From Rufibacter roseus (GTDB lineage: Bacteria; Bacteroidota; Bacteroidia; Cytophagales; Hymenobacteraceae), in the NCBI RefSeq assembly GCF_001647285.1, contig NZ_LRML01000005.1:62001-126000 (forward strand): a stretch of DNA of 64,000 nucleotides. The letters are read 5' to 3'. Of the stretch, positions 26,798 to 34,681 are shown piece after piece. The notes beneath the pieces were generated by a model. That model saw only the letters and a program-made list of their open reading frames with translations. It did not search any database and was not told the origin of the DNA. The position numbers and the translations under genes are program-made. Position 1 is the first letter of the stretch. Every line of letters starts with the position of its first letter.

Positions 26798-27946
26798 ATG
26801 AATCTTTCCATCTTCTTTGAGCCCCTACCAGAAGCACTCTTCGGAGGCGATGACAACCCCAAGTCTGTGGGCGGATATATAGCTCCTTTTCTCCATTCCT
26901 TCCCCGACTGGCGCTCTGCAGAGGTGGTACTGATAGGCCTTCCAGAATATCGTGGCACAGCAGGCGCTTCAGAAATTTCCTTTCAAGGGCCCAACCTCAT
27001 CAGGAAAGAACTCTACCAGCTTATGAAAGGCACCGGCCCCTGGCTCGTAATGGACTTAGGCAACTTACTGCCTGGCATTCATTTAGAAGACACGTATCTG
27101 CGCCTGAAAGAGGTAGTGGAGATGCTGGTAGACGAAGGTAAATTCCCTATTCTGCTGGGCGGCTCCCATGACCTCACTTACGGACAATTCTTAGGTTATG
27201 AGCATCTAAACAAAACAGTTAGCCTGGCTATAGTGGACAGTCAGCTAGACATGCAGGAAAACAAAGATGCCGCTCCAGACCAGAGCCACCTGCACCGCCT
27301 GCTGCTACACGAGCCCAATTATTTGTTTAGCTTCAGCCAATTAGGTTACCAAGCCTACCTCACCCCTACTACTACATTGGCCGCGCTTGAAAAGCTGCAC
27401 TTTGAGCTGTTTCGCATTGGGCAGGTAAGGCAGCAGCTTAAGGAGATGGAGCCGGTAATAAGACAGGCCGACTTGCTTAGTTTTGATGTCTCTGCTATCA
27501 AACACCAAGATGCTCCTGGCCAGCAGCACGCTAACCCTTTTGGCCTTACCGGCGAGGAAGCCTGCCAGATTTGCTGGTACGCAGGCCAAAGCGACCAACT
27601 CAGCTCATTTGGTTTGTACGGCTATCGCCCTGAATTTGACCATAGAGCCCTTACGGCTACCACTCTGGCTACCATGGTTTGGTACACCATTGAAGGTTTT
27701 TACCAAAGACTGCGCAATTTGGATTTCCAGAGCAATAACTTTCTGCGGTTCTCAGTGGGCTTTCATGACAACCCCAACAAGATGATCTTTTATAAAAACC
27801 GACAAACTGACAAGTGGTGGATGCAAGTAGATGACTTGTCTGGTCAGCGCCCGCCCATGGTGGTACCTTGCAGCTATCAAGACTACCTTACCGCCGTAGA
27901 CGGGGAAGTGCCCAACCGCTGGATTCTGACACAAGCGCGGATTTAA
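26798..27946 (+). CDS. arginase/formimidoylglutamase-fold protein with altered metal site
   Basis: A 382-residue ureohydrolase-fold protein; ATG 26798 (MNLSIFFEPLPEALF) is preferred over the TTG at 26783. Three metal-ligand regions can be aligned. LLGGSHDLTYG keeps a histidine. The usual DAHxD is replaced by VDSQLD, losing its histidine. The usual SFDVDxxDP reads SFDVSAIKHQDAP, losing one aspartate. Catalysis by the standard two-manganese mechanism is therefore doubtful, although related Bacteroidota proteins commonly carry the name formimidoylglutamase. Its stop codon lies inside the left array of unit B. Confidence 0.75.
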   Translation: MNLSIFFEPLPEALFGGDDNPKSVGGYIAPFLHSFPDWRSAEVVLIGLPEYRGTAGASEISFQGPNLIRKELYQLMKGTGPWLVMDLGNLLPGIHLEDTYLRLKEVVEMLVDEGKFPILLGGSHDLTYGQFLGYEHLNKTVSLAIVDSQLDMQENKDAAPDQSHLHRLLLHEPNYLFSFSQLGYQAYLTPTTTLAALEKLHFELFRIGQVRQQLKEMEPVIRQADLLSFDVSAIKHQDAPGQQHANPFGLTGEEACQICWYAGQSDQLSSFGLYGYRPEFDHRALTATTLATMVWYTIEGFYQRLRNLDFQSNNFLRFSVGFHDNPNKMIFYKNRQTDKWWMQVDDLSGQRPPMVVPCSYQDYLTAVDGEVPNRWILTQARI

Positions 27947-27974
27947 TGAGTGAAGGAGTGAGTTTGTGAATGAG
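27943..27974. repeat. octamer array, left flank of four-helix-bundle unit B
   Basis: Four head-to-tail octamers near TGAATGAG (TTAATGAG, TGAAGGAG, TGAGTTTG, TGAATGAG). The first unit contains the TAA stop of the upstream arginase-fold gene. It is inverted relative to the array at 28428-28467. Confidence 0.8.
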
Positions 27975-28043
27975 AAAGGAGTTCCTCCCAATGTTTGAAT
28001 TTTTCTTTAAAAATCTTGTTTGAAAGAAAATTAAAATTACATC

Positions 28044-28421
28044 ATGGAGCAGCTGAAGGAGCCAACAAAGGAGGAATTTATTACGCGGTTTAGACAACGG
28101 ACAAAGATGCTCGCGTTACAGGTGATTCGCTTTAGCCAAGAATTACCTAGAACTGAGGAAGCAATCATTATGAAAAGGCAACTCCTCCGGTCAGCTACGT
28201 CGGTGGCAGCTAATTACAGAGCCGCTTGCCGCGCGCGATCGGCAGCTGAATTTCATTCAAAACTCAGTATTTGCGTAGAGGAGGCAGATGAAACCCTTTT
28301 TTGGCTTGAGTTGCTGACCGAGTCAGAAACTGTTACTTCGTCCTCTACTGCATCACTCATACAAGCAGCATCAGAAATTTTGCTCATTCTATCAAAAGCC
28401 AGAAAAAACACTATCAAATAA
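28044..28421 (+). CDS. four-helix-bundle protein (TIGR02436/Avd-like); unit B
   Basis: A 125-residue all-helical protein. It has the TIGR02436 pattern: FRQRTKMLALQVIRFSQELP for helix 1, MKRQLLRSATSVAANYRAAC into helix 2, EFHSKLSICVEEADETLFWL for helix 3, and a terminal Leu/Ile-rich helix. It belongs to the same superfamily as unit A (S23) but to the other common subgroup. Function is unknown; relatives include the Avd accessory protein of retroelements. There is no reverse transcriptase nearby. The gene is enclosed by inverted octamer arrays. Confidence 0.85.
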   Translation: MEQLKEPTKEEFITRFRQRTKMLALQVIRFSQELPRTEEAIIMKRQLLRSATSVAANYRAACRARSAAEFHSKLSICVEEADETLFWLELLTESETVTSSSTASLIQAASEILLILSKARKNTIK

Positions 28422-28427
28422 TTTCTT

Positions 28428-28467
28428 TTTATTCACTCATTCACACACTCACTCATTCAATCATTAG
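28428..28467. repeat. octamer array, right flank of four-helix-bundle unit B
   Basis: Five octamers whose minus-strand consensus is TGAATGAG, matching the left flank in inverted orientation. The array begins six bases after the four-helix-bundle stop and ends three bases before the ATG of the cytochrome b5-like gene. Confidence 0.85.
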
Positions 28468-28470
28468 CCC

Positions 28471-28704
28471 ATGCTTCCAGAATACACCCGCTCTCAATTA
28501 GCTTTACGAAACGGGCAAGATCGTGACGAAATTTGGGTGGCGTACAAAGGTCTGATTTACGATGTGCAAAAGTCAAGGCTATGGCGGCGTGGAAACCATT
28601 ATGAGCACTGGGCAGGGCAAGATTTAACAAAGGAATTAGCTGATGCACCACATACAGATTTTGTATTTGATAAGTTTTCTGTTGTAGGAATTCTAAAAAA
28701 ATAA
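28471..28704 (+). CDS. cytochrome b5-like heme-binding domain protein
   Basis: A 77-residue single-domain protein. YTRSQLALRNGQDRDEIWVA and YKGLIYDVQKSRLW form the opening strands. GNHYEHWAGQDLT carries the first heme-ligand histidine region and ADAPHTDFVFDKFSVVG the second, as in short bacterial cytochrome b5 domains. No signal peptide or anchor is present, so it is probably a soluble electron carrier or steroid/heme-binding domain. Its start lies three bases after the right array of unit B, leaving no room for a normal ribosome site. Confidence 0.8.
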   Translation: MLPEYTRSQLALRNGQDRDEIWVAYKGLIYDVQKSRLWRRGNHYEHWAGQDLTKELADAPHTDFVFDKFSVVGILKK

Positions 28705-28766
28705 CAATACTTTCAATACTTTTTAAGAAATTTGACGAACTTACGTTTCTCAAAAGAGATATATCT

Positions 28767-29618
28767 ATGATTCTTATTGCTGATAGCGGCTCCACTAAAA
28801 CAGCCTGGCGCCTGATTGACACTGAAGGAGTTGTAAGCCAAGCTCATACTATTGGGTTTAATCCTTACTATCAAGACACCCCCCAAATTGCCCAAACTCT
28901 GCGTGAGAGCTTGCTGCCTCAGTTAAAAGATGCTCAGCCTCAGGAGATTTATTTTTATGGGGCCGGATGCAGCGCTAAGAATAAGAAAGCCATTGTTGCC
29001 GCCGCTCTTTTAGAGTTGTACCCTAACAGCGAGGTATTTGTGCACCATGATCTGGAAGCTGCCGCCCATGCTCTTTGTGGTCATAATGAAGGCATAGCTT
29101 GCATTTTAGGAACCGGCTCAAATTCCTGCCACTATGACGGTGAGAAAATTATAGAGAACTTACCAAATCTAGGCTTCATACTTGGCGATGAGGGAAGTGG
29201 TGGCTATATGGGCAAGCGCATAGTACAAGCTTACCTGAACAATGAATTACCAGAAGACCTGCACCAGGCTTTCTTTGACCGTTACGGCGTAGACCGTGAT
29301 GAGATCATAGATAACGTCTACAGCAAACCATATCCTAACAGGTACATGGCTGCTTTCTCTAAATTCTTATCTGAGCACCGCAAGCACCCTTTCATCTACC
29401 AGATGATCTTCAAGTGTTTCTCAGATTTCTTTGACAAAACAGTAAGCAAATACCCTGATTACCAGAACAAGGAAACCCACTTTGTTGGCTCTATCGCGTT
29501 CTATTTCTCTGACATTTTACGTACTGTAGCCCAAGAGTACGGCATCAATGTAGGTCAGATCTTAGAAAGCCCTATTGAAGGCCTTAGCCTTTATCATCAG
29601 CAAAAAATAACTGTATGA
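28767..29618 (+). CDS. N-acetylglucosamine kinase-like protein (BadF/BadG/BcrA/BcrD ATPase family)
   Basis: A 283-residue sugar kinase of the ASKHA fold. The phosphate-1 loop is ADSGSTKTAWRL at residues 5-16, and CILGTGSNSC provides the phosphate-2 loop near residue 115. FILGDEGSGGYMG is the conserved sugar/adenosine segment. It overlaps murQ by four bases (ATGA), so the two are translationally coupled. This suggests phosphorylation of amino sugars released from peptidoglycan, upstream of MurQ. Confidence 0.88.
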   Translation: MILIADSGSTKTAWRLIDTEGVVSQAHTIGFNPYYQDTPQIAQTLRESLLPQLKDAQPQEIYFYGAGCSAKNKKAIVAAALLELYPNSEVFVHHDLEAAAHALCGHNEGIACILGTGSNSCHYDGEKIIENLPNLGFILGDEGSGGYMGKRIVQAYLNNELPEDLHQAFFDRYGVDRDEIIDNVYSKPYPNRYMAAFSKFLSEHRKHPFIYQMIFKCFSDFFDKTVSKYPDYQNKETHFVGSIAFYFSDILRTVAQEYGINVGQILESPIEGLSLYHQQKITV

Positions 29619-30421
29619 GTACCACCGAAACCGCTTCTTATTACAACAACCTGGAGCACATGAGTGTGCATGAGCTCCTGACCAATATAAATGAGCAAGA
29701 TAAGACTGTTCCGCTTGCCGTAGAAAAAGCCATTCCGCAGTTAGAGAAGTTGGTGGAGGCTACGGTGGCCAAAATGAAAGAGGGCGGTCGTTTATTTTAC
29801 ATTGGCGCTGGCACCAGCGGCCGTTTAGGCGTGGTAGATGCTTCAGAATGCCCACCTACCTATGGCGTACCGTTTGATATGGTCATTGGCATTATGGCTG
29901 GCGGAGATTCTGCCATTAGAAAAGCGGTAGAGTTTGCCGAAGACGATGACCAGCAGGCTATCAAAGACCTGGAAGCATACAACGTGAACGAGAAAGACGT
30001 AGTGGTAGGCATTGCCGCCTCTGGCCGTACGCCCTACGTAATTGGGGGGCTACAAGCCTGCAACGAAAGAGGTATTACAACAGGCTGTATTGTCTGCAAC
30101 GCAGATAGCAAAGTAGCAGCGGTGGCTCAATTTCCGGTGGAAGTAGTTACTGGCCCTGAATTTGTGACGGGCAGTACCCGCATGAAAGCCGGAACTGGCC
30201 AAAAGCTAGCGCTCAACATGCTCACTACCTCTACCATGATTCAATTAGGCAGAGTAAAAGGCAACAAGATGGTAGACATGCAGCTAACTAACCACAAATT
30301 AGTGGATCGTGGTGTTCGCATGATCATGGAGGAAATTGGTGTTTCTGAAGATAAAGCCAAAGAATTGCTCGACCTTCATGGCAGCGTAAGAGCCGCTATC
30401 ACTTCTTACAACCAGCACTAA
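29615..30421 (+). CDS. murQ: N-acetylmuramic acid 6-phosphate etherase MurQ
   Basis: A 268-residue SIS-domain lyase that cleaves the lactyl ether of MurNAc-6-phosphate in cell-wall recycling. It shows the family's GAGTSGRLGVVDASECPPTYG (about residues 66-86), GIAASGRTPYVIGGL and the EVVTGPEFVTGSTRMKAGTGQK block. It is somewhat shorter than the ~300 residues of E. coli MurQ, as is common in Bacteroidota. It is coupled to the upstream kinase gene. Confidence 0.94.
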   Translation: MSTTETASYYNNLEHMSVHELLTNINEQDKTVPLAVEKAIPQLEKLVEATVAKMKEGGRLFYIGAGTSGRLGVVDASECPPTYGVPFDMVIGIMAGGDSAIRKAVEFAEDDDQQAIKDLEAYNVNEKDVVVGIAASGRTPYVIGGLQACNERGITTGCIVCNADSKVAAVAQFPVEVVTGPEFVTGSTRMKAGTGQKLALNMLTTSTMIQLGRVKGNKMVDMQLTNHKLVDRGVRMIMEEIGVSEDKAKELLDLHGSVRAAITSYNQH

Positions 30422-30426
30422 GACAT

Positions 30427-30466
30427 CTGTTTTCAGCCTGTTTTTCATAAACTAAGCTTAAAACAA
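30427..30466. repeat. interspersed palindrome copy 12
   Basis: CTGTTTTCAGCCTG and AAGCTTAAAACAA arms, starting six bases after the murQ stop and running straight into a terminator. Confidence 0.75.
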
Positions 30467-30467
30467 C

Positions 30468-30497
30468 AAAAGATTCACCTTAACCAGTGAATCTTTT
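30468..30497 (+). terminator. intrinsic terminator after murQ
   Basis: An 11-base stem (AAAAGATTCAC and its complement) with an eight-base loop and a run of eight or more T. Confidence 0.85.
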
Positions 30498-30566
30498 TTT
30501 TATGTCAATACGCCATCCTTCAAAGCTGTTTATCCGTTAGCTTTTTCTGCGGCCAACCTTTTTGCT

Positions 30567-31136
30567 ATGCACACCATTGAACCTTTTTACAACTGGATTG
30601 AAGCTTATTCCGCCTCTGAAGACGAACGTTCTCCGCTGTACGGAGCAGAGAACAACGAGTCTCAATACACCCATACCATTTACGGCTATTACATACACCC
30701 CCAGTGGGATGATATAGACTCTGAAACGCTGTTCCTGAAGATACTGTACGCAGACTACAATGAAGGCTACGCGGTCATTGAACTGATTGGTGAGTGGAAT
30801 GACACTATCAACAACGATATCATGACCTTAAAGCGCAACATTCTGGACTTGATGATTGGCGAGGGCATCAACCACTATATTCTCATAGGCGAGAACGTCT
30901 TCAACTTTCATGGCTCAGATGACGCCTATTATGAAGAGTGGTTTGATGACGTGGAAGACGGCTGGATCGCTGGCTTAGGCTTTCAGGACTTTGTGGTGCA
31001 GGAGATGCAACAGTATCACCTGGATTACTACATTAATTTCGGGGGCCATCTAGACAAGATTCCGTGGCGCACCCTAACCCCTCCCCAGCTTTTTCAAATT
31101 GTAAACAGTTTTATTCAGCGGCGGCTGGGGGCTTAA
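30567..31136 (+). CDS. conserved-looking acidic hypothetical protein
   Basis: I do not recognise this 189-residue protein. It is acidic and rich in Trp, Tyr and Asp, with a natural composition: YIHPQWDDIDSETLFLKILY, a long regular helix at MTLKRNILDLMIGEG, and DYYINFGGHLDKIPWRTLTP near the end. It has no signal peptide or membrane segment, so it is probably cytoplasmic. It is a single gene between a terminator and a convergent lipoprotein gene. Confidence 0.7.
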   Translation: MHTIEPFYNWIEAYSASEDERSPLYGAENNESQYTHTIYGYYIHPQWDDIDSETLFLKILYADYNEGYAVIELIGEWNDTINNDIMTLKRNILDLMIGEGINHYILIGENVFNFHGSDDAYYEEWFDDVEDGWIAGLGFQDFVVQEMQQYHLDYYINFGGHLDKIPWRTLTPPQLFQIVNSFIQRRLGA

Positions 31137-31165
31137 TCTTAACTATGCTTACATTTTAGGCAAAC

Positions 31166-31199
31166 AAAAAGGGGAGACGGTTAACCGTCTCCCCTTTTT
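31166..31199. terminator. bidirectional terminator
   Basis: A near-perfect palindrome with 15-base arms (AAAAAGGGGAGACGG and its complement), A-rich on one side and T-rich on the other, between two convergent genes. Confidence 0.85.
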
Positions 31200-31201
31200 G
31201 T

Positions 31202-31384
31202 TTAGGCGTCGTTATCATCAACGGCCTCTCGGGTTTCATCTTCCACTTCATCAGCGGCGTCTTCCACGTCATCTCCTACTTCCTCTACATTTTCTCCAGT
31301 GTTCTCCTCTCTGTTCGATTCACAAGAGGTGGCGAATGTCATCATGCCGGCCGCTAACGCGAAAACAAAAAATGTCTTTTTCAT
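31202..31384 (-). CDS. small acidic lipoprotein 1
   Basis: A 60-residue lipoprotein: MKKTFFVFALAAGMMTFATSC, with lipobox ATSC, then a strongly acidic, Val/Ala-spaced heptad-like tail (VEEVGDDVEDAADEVEDE). It is likely anchored to a membrane by its lipidated cysteine, with a helical or disordered acidic tail. It is the first of three similar small lipoprotein genes in a row on the minus strand. Function is unknown. Confidence 0.7.
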   Translation of the reverse strand: MKKTFFVFALAAGMMTFATSCESNREENTGENVEEVGDDVEDAADEVEDETREAVDDNDA

Positions 31385-31446
31385 AGTTTTATTTTAGTAC
31401 TAACAGGTGTTACAAATTCAAAGTAAGGTAAAAGCAAAGGTTGCTT

Positions 31447-31641
31447 TTATTCAGGATCGGCTTTGTCTACGCTATCTTTTACTGCTCGGGCTTGTCTTGC
31501 CAACGCAGTGTCGCCCGCCATTTCGGCATGCAGTTCTACTTTTTCAGCCTGATCCTCCATGTGGTTCTCGGTTTTAGAGTCGCAGAAAGTAAGCGTTGTA
31601 GCACTTGCTATTATTGCCACCCCACAAAATAACTTTTTCAT
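31447..31641 (-). CDS. small lipoprotein 2
   Basis: A 64-residue lipoprotein. The start at 31641 gives MKKLFCGVAIIASATTLTFC, with lipobox LTFC; the 16 codons upstream are probably not translated. The tail SKTENHMEDQAEKVELHAEM followed by Ala/Asp-rich sequence is charged and probably helical. It is the second member of the small-lipoprotein trio. Function is unknown. Confidence 0.6.
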   Translation of the reverse strand: MKKLFCGVAIIASATTLTFCDSKTENHMEDQAEKVELHAEMAGDTALARQARAVKDSVDKADPE

Positions 31642-31823
31642 AGTTCTATCTTGTTCAATGCAAAAAAACTCTATCTCAAAGCCTCGCAATTGGTTTCCAC
31701 CAGTTCTTGCAAAGGCACATTTTAAGATATTAGCCTATTGTACGCAAGTATGGAAGAATAGATATATAGCCTCTTAAAGTATACCAGCTTTTCGTTCAAG
31801 CCAGACCAGATTGAATAAAAAAA

Positions 31824-31859
31824 AAGCGCGGACCGCTGTAACAACAGCAGCCCGCGCTT
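31824..31859 (-). terminator. hairpin terminator after small lipoprotein 3
   Basis: A mostly paired stem (AAGCGCGG...CGCTGT with ACAGCAGCCCGCGCTT), with a T-rich run on the minus strand, 19 bases past the lipoprotein stop. Confidence 0.7.
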
Positions 31860-31878
31860 CATTAAAATAAAGTTATAC

Positions 31879-32076
31879 CTATTGGTTATCTACTGAATCA
31901 GTAGCCAAGGTATCAACTGCGGCACCAACAGTGTCTAATGGTGATGCCGTGGTTTCTGCAATATCAGTAGCGTTGGTAGAAACATCTGTCTTAGGCGTTT
32001 CCTCAGCTTTCTTGGCATCACAGGCAAAGCACATCGTTAAACCAGCCACTGCTAATAATGACACAAAATTTCTCAT
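31879..32076 (-). CDS. small lipoprotein 3
   Basis: A 65-residue lipoprotein. ATG at 32074-32076 gives MRNFVSLLAVAGLTMCFAC, with lipobox CFAC; the longer frame to 32145 lacks a signal at its own start. The tail is Thr/Asp/Ala-rich (TETTASPLDTVGAAVDTL-like) and low in complexity. It is the third of the trio, ended by its own terminator. Function is unknown. Confidence 0.6.
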   Translation of the reverse strand: MRNFVSLLAVAGLTMCFACDAKKAEETPKTDVSTNATDIAETTASPLDTVGAAVDTLATDSVDNQ

Positions 32077-32189
32077 GGTAATAAAGGGTATTAGGTAAGG
32101 GGAGTCAACCAGACTATCAGCTCCTGCTAAAAATCTTTCTCTCAAATTAATCTGAAGAGCTTAAAAGCAGAGCCACAAAAATTGGGCTA

Positions 32190-33503
32190 TTACTTCTTTC
32201 TGAACACTAAGTTAATAGGCACACCTTCAAATCCAAAATGTTCGCGCATTCGGTTCTCTAAAAACCGAACATAAGAGTCTTTTATGTACTGCGGAAGATT
32301 ACAGAAAAACGCGAATGTAGGCGTGTGCGTGGGTAATTGCGTGACATACTTTATTTTCACGAATTTACCTTTGATAGCGGGTGGCGGATACCGTTCAATC
32401 TCCTTCAGCATCACCTCGTTCAGTTTAGAGGTAGAGACTTTCATGGTCTTGTTCTCATATACCTGAATAGCTGTTTCAATTGCCTTGTGCACCCGCTGTT
32501 TGTTCAGCACCGATATGAAAACAATTGGCGGATAGGCAATAGGGGCAATACGCTCATAGATGGCATTCTCCATATCACGCATGGTGTTGGTTTCTTTCTC
32601 CACCAAGTCCCACTTGTTTACCAGTATCACCAAACCCTTCCGGTTCTTATCAGCTAAGCCAATGATGTTCATGTCTTGGGCCTCTATGCCACGGGTAGCG
32701 TCCAGCATTACAATCACCACATCACTTTCCTCCAGCGCTCTAATAGAACGAAGCACCGAATAGAACTCAATGTCTTCATGCACTTTGCTTTTCTTCCGGA
32801 GCCCGGCGGTGTCAACAATGATGAACTCCTGCCCAAACGCGTTGTAGTGCGAGTGAATGGAGTCACGGGTGGTGCCGGAAATGTCTGTTACTATGTTGCG
32901 CTCTTCGCCCAATAGCAGGTTCACAAAAGAAGATTTCCCAACGTTAGGTCTACCTACCACGGCAATGCGCGGTATGCCAGCCTCAGGGTTTTCAATGCCT
33001 TCCTCAGGGAAATGCTTTACTACCTCATCTAACAACTCACCGGTACCAGAACCGTTTTGGCTGGAGACAGGGAAAATTTCGCCTTCAAAGCCCAACGCAT
33101 AAAACTCACCAGCCAGGTGGCCGCGGGCATGGGTATCTGCTTTGTTGGCAACAATGTAAATAGGTTTGTCAGAGCGGCGCAGCACATCGGCAAACTCTTG
33201 GTCTAAACCAGTAATGCCCATTTCTACGTCTACCATAAACAGAATCACATCTGCTTCTTTGATAGCCAATTCTACTTGTTTCCGGATTTCCTCTTCAAAG
33301 ATATCATCAGAGCCGCGCACGTAGCCACCAGTGTCAATAACGGTGAAGTACTTGCCAATCCACTCGCCGTGTCCGTAGTGGCGGTCGCGGGTAACGCCGC
33401 TTTCGTTGTCCATGATAGCCTTGCGCTGGCCCACCAGACGGTTAAATAAAGTGGACTTGCCCACGTTTGGGCGTCCTACAATGGCGATGGTATTATTTGC
33501 CAT
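32190..33503 (-). CDS. der: ribosome biogenesis GTPase Der (EngA)
   Basis: A 437-residue protein with two tandem GTPase domains, the unique mark of Der. The first P-loop, GRPNVGKS, is at residues 10-17 and the second at 184-191. The guanine motifs NKAD (first) and NKWD (second) are present, and a KH-like C-terminal domain follows. Der acts in 50S subunit maturation. A palindrome lies immediately upstream, and era lies further upstream on the same strand. Confidence 0.96.
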   Translation of the reverse strand: MANNTIAIVGRPNVGKSTLFNRLVGQRKAIMDNESGVTRDRHYGHGEWIGKYFTVIDTGGYVRGSDDIFEEEIRKQVELAIKEADVILFMVDVEMGITGLDQEFADVLRRSDKPIYIVANKADTHARGHLAGEFYALGFEGEIFPVSSQNGSGTGELLDEVVKHFPEEGIENPEAGIPRIAVVGRPNVGKSSFVNLLLGEERNIVTDISGTTRDSIHSHYNAFGQEFIIVDTAGLRKKSKVHEDIEFYSVLRSIRALEESDVVIVMLDATRGIEAQDMNIIGLADKNRKGLVILVNKWDLVEKETNTMRDMENAIYERIAPIAYPPIVFISVLNKQRVHKAIETAIQVYENKTMKVSTSKLNEVMLKEIERYPPPAIKGKFVKIKYVTQLPTHTPTFAFFCNLPQYIKDSYVRFLENRMREHFGFEGVPINLVFRKK

Positions 33504-33517
33504 ACAAATTTGAATGT

Positions 33518-33558
33518 GCGTTTTGAGGCTCCTTTTCGGGAATCGCTCCCAAAACGCG
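33518..33558. repeat. interspersed palindrome copy 13 (variant)
   Basis: GCGTTTTGAGGCTCC and GCTCCCAAAACGCG arms. This variant has GCG/CGC ends in place of CTG/CAG and lies 15 bases before the der start. Confidence 0.55.
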
Positions 33559-33605
33559 GGTTAAACCTGCGGTATCACCTCCTTGGCGCCGCTAGGGTAC
33601 TTTTT

Positions 33606-33687
33606 AGACACAAGATGTAAGACCTAAGATTCAAGACTTCTCTTAGTATGATTTTGTCTTGTGTCTTATGTCTTGAGTCTTGTGTCT
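33606..33687. repeat. paired inverted heptamer arrays with no gene between them
   Basis: Five AGACNNA-type heptamers (33606-33640), a 12-base spacer, then five heptamers in inverted orientation (33653-33687). The unit is the same as in unit A at 20 kb. The right array ends at the base before the era stop codon. It looks like an empty version of unit A lacking the four-helix-bundle gene. Confidence 0.85.
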
Positions 33688-34578
33688 CTATAAACTATTA
33701 TATCCGAACCTATCCAGCAGGCGTTTGTCGGTGCGCCAGTTTTCGTTTACGCGCACGTAGAGGTCCAGAAACACTTTTTTCTGAAAGAACTCTTCCATGT
33801 CTAAGCGCGCTTGAGTGCCTACTTTTTTAAGGGCGGCTCCTTTGTCGCCGATGACAATGCCTTTCTGGCTTTTGCGCTCTACGCTGATCTCAGCGCGCAT
33901 TCTAATGATGGTTTCGTCTTCCTTAAATTCCTCAATCACTACTTCGCAGCTGTAAGGAATTTCTTTTTTATAGTTCAGGAAGATTTTCTCGCGTATCATC
34001 TCGGCCGCAAAGAAACGCTCGGGCTTGTCGGTTAGTTCATCTTTGGGATAATAAGCTGGGTGCTCCGGCATCAGGTCCAGAATTTTCTGGAATACACCGG
34101 GTATGCCTTGGTTGTGCAGCGCCGAGATGGGCAGATATTCCTGCGCCGGAAGTTGCTCTTTCCAATAGTCAATTTTGGCCTCTACTTCTTCCTGGGTGGC
34201 CTGGTCAATTTTATTGATGAGCAGCAGAATGGGAGATTTGGCTTTGCGCAAGCGCTCCACCACTTCGCTCTCATCGTGCTTCTCGTAAATATCAGTGACA
34301 AAGAGAATGACATCGGCATCTTCCAGCGAGGCATGCACAAAACGCATCATAGACTCATGCAGCTCGTACTGGGGCTGTATAATGCCGGGCGTATCTGAGT
34401 AAACAACCTGAAAATCGTCGCCGTTCAGAATGCCCATGATGCGGTGGCGGGTGGTTTGGGCTTTGGAGGTAATAATGGAGAGTTTCTCGCCCACCATCAC
34501 GTTCATCAGGGTGCTCTTGCCAACGTTTGGCTTCCCGATGATGCTTACAAACCCTGCTTTATGCGGCTTCTCTGCCAT
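33688..34578 (-). CDS. era: GTPase Era
   Basis: A 296-residue GTPase for 16S rRNA maturation. The P-loop GKPNVGKS is at residues 15-22, followed by the switch segment, DTPGI, and NKID. The C-terminal KH domain carries the RNA-binding loop VIGDKGAALKKVGTQARLDME. A TACCTTTG -7 box lies 27 bases before its start, so it has its own promoter. The paired heptamer arrays touch its stop codon. Confidence 0.96.
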   Translation of the reverse strand: MAEKPHKAGFVSIIGKPNVGKSTLMNVMVGEKLSIITSKAQTTRHRIMGILNGDDFQVVYSDTPGIIQPQYELHESMMRFVHASLEDADVILFVTDIYEKHDESEVVERLRKAKSPILLLINKIDQATQEEVEAKIDYWKEQLPAQEYLPISALHNQGIPGVFQKILDLMPEHPAYYPKDELTDKPERFFAAEMIREKIFLNYKKEIPYSCEVVIEEFKEDETIIRMRAEISVERKSQKGIVIGDKGAALKKVGTQARLDMEEFFQKKVFLDLYVRVNENWRTDKRLLDRFGYNSL

Positions 34579-34605
34579 TTATTTTTCCTCTTTTGAAACA
34601 ATTTG

Positions 34606-34613
34606 CAAAGGTA
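34606..34613 (-). promoter_or_regulatory. -7 box for era
   Basis: Minus-strand TACCTTTG, matching TAnnTTTG. Confidence 0.6.
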
Positions 34614-34681
34614 ACGCTTTTTAATGAGTTATGGATCAGGAGCTCAAAAGACAGCTTTTGTTCTTACGGCGGAAGATAGGA

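Noticed and set aside
28044-28421. Diversity-generating retroelement, because the proteins resemble Avd.
   Set aside because: No reverse transcriptase, template repeat or variable target gene is visible anywhere in the window.
33571-33584. Minus-strand AAGGAGGTGATACC, an exact anti-16S Shine-Dalgarno match upstream of der.
   Set aside because: It is about 70 bases from the der start, no ATG lies at a useful distance, and this phylum rarely uses such sites; chance is a sufficient explanation.
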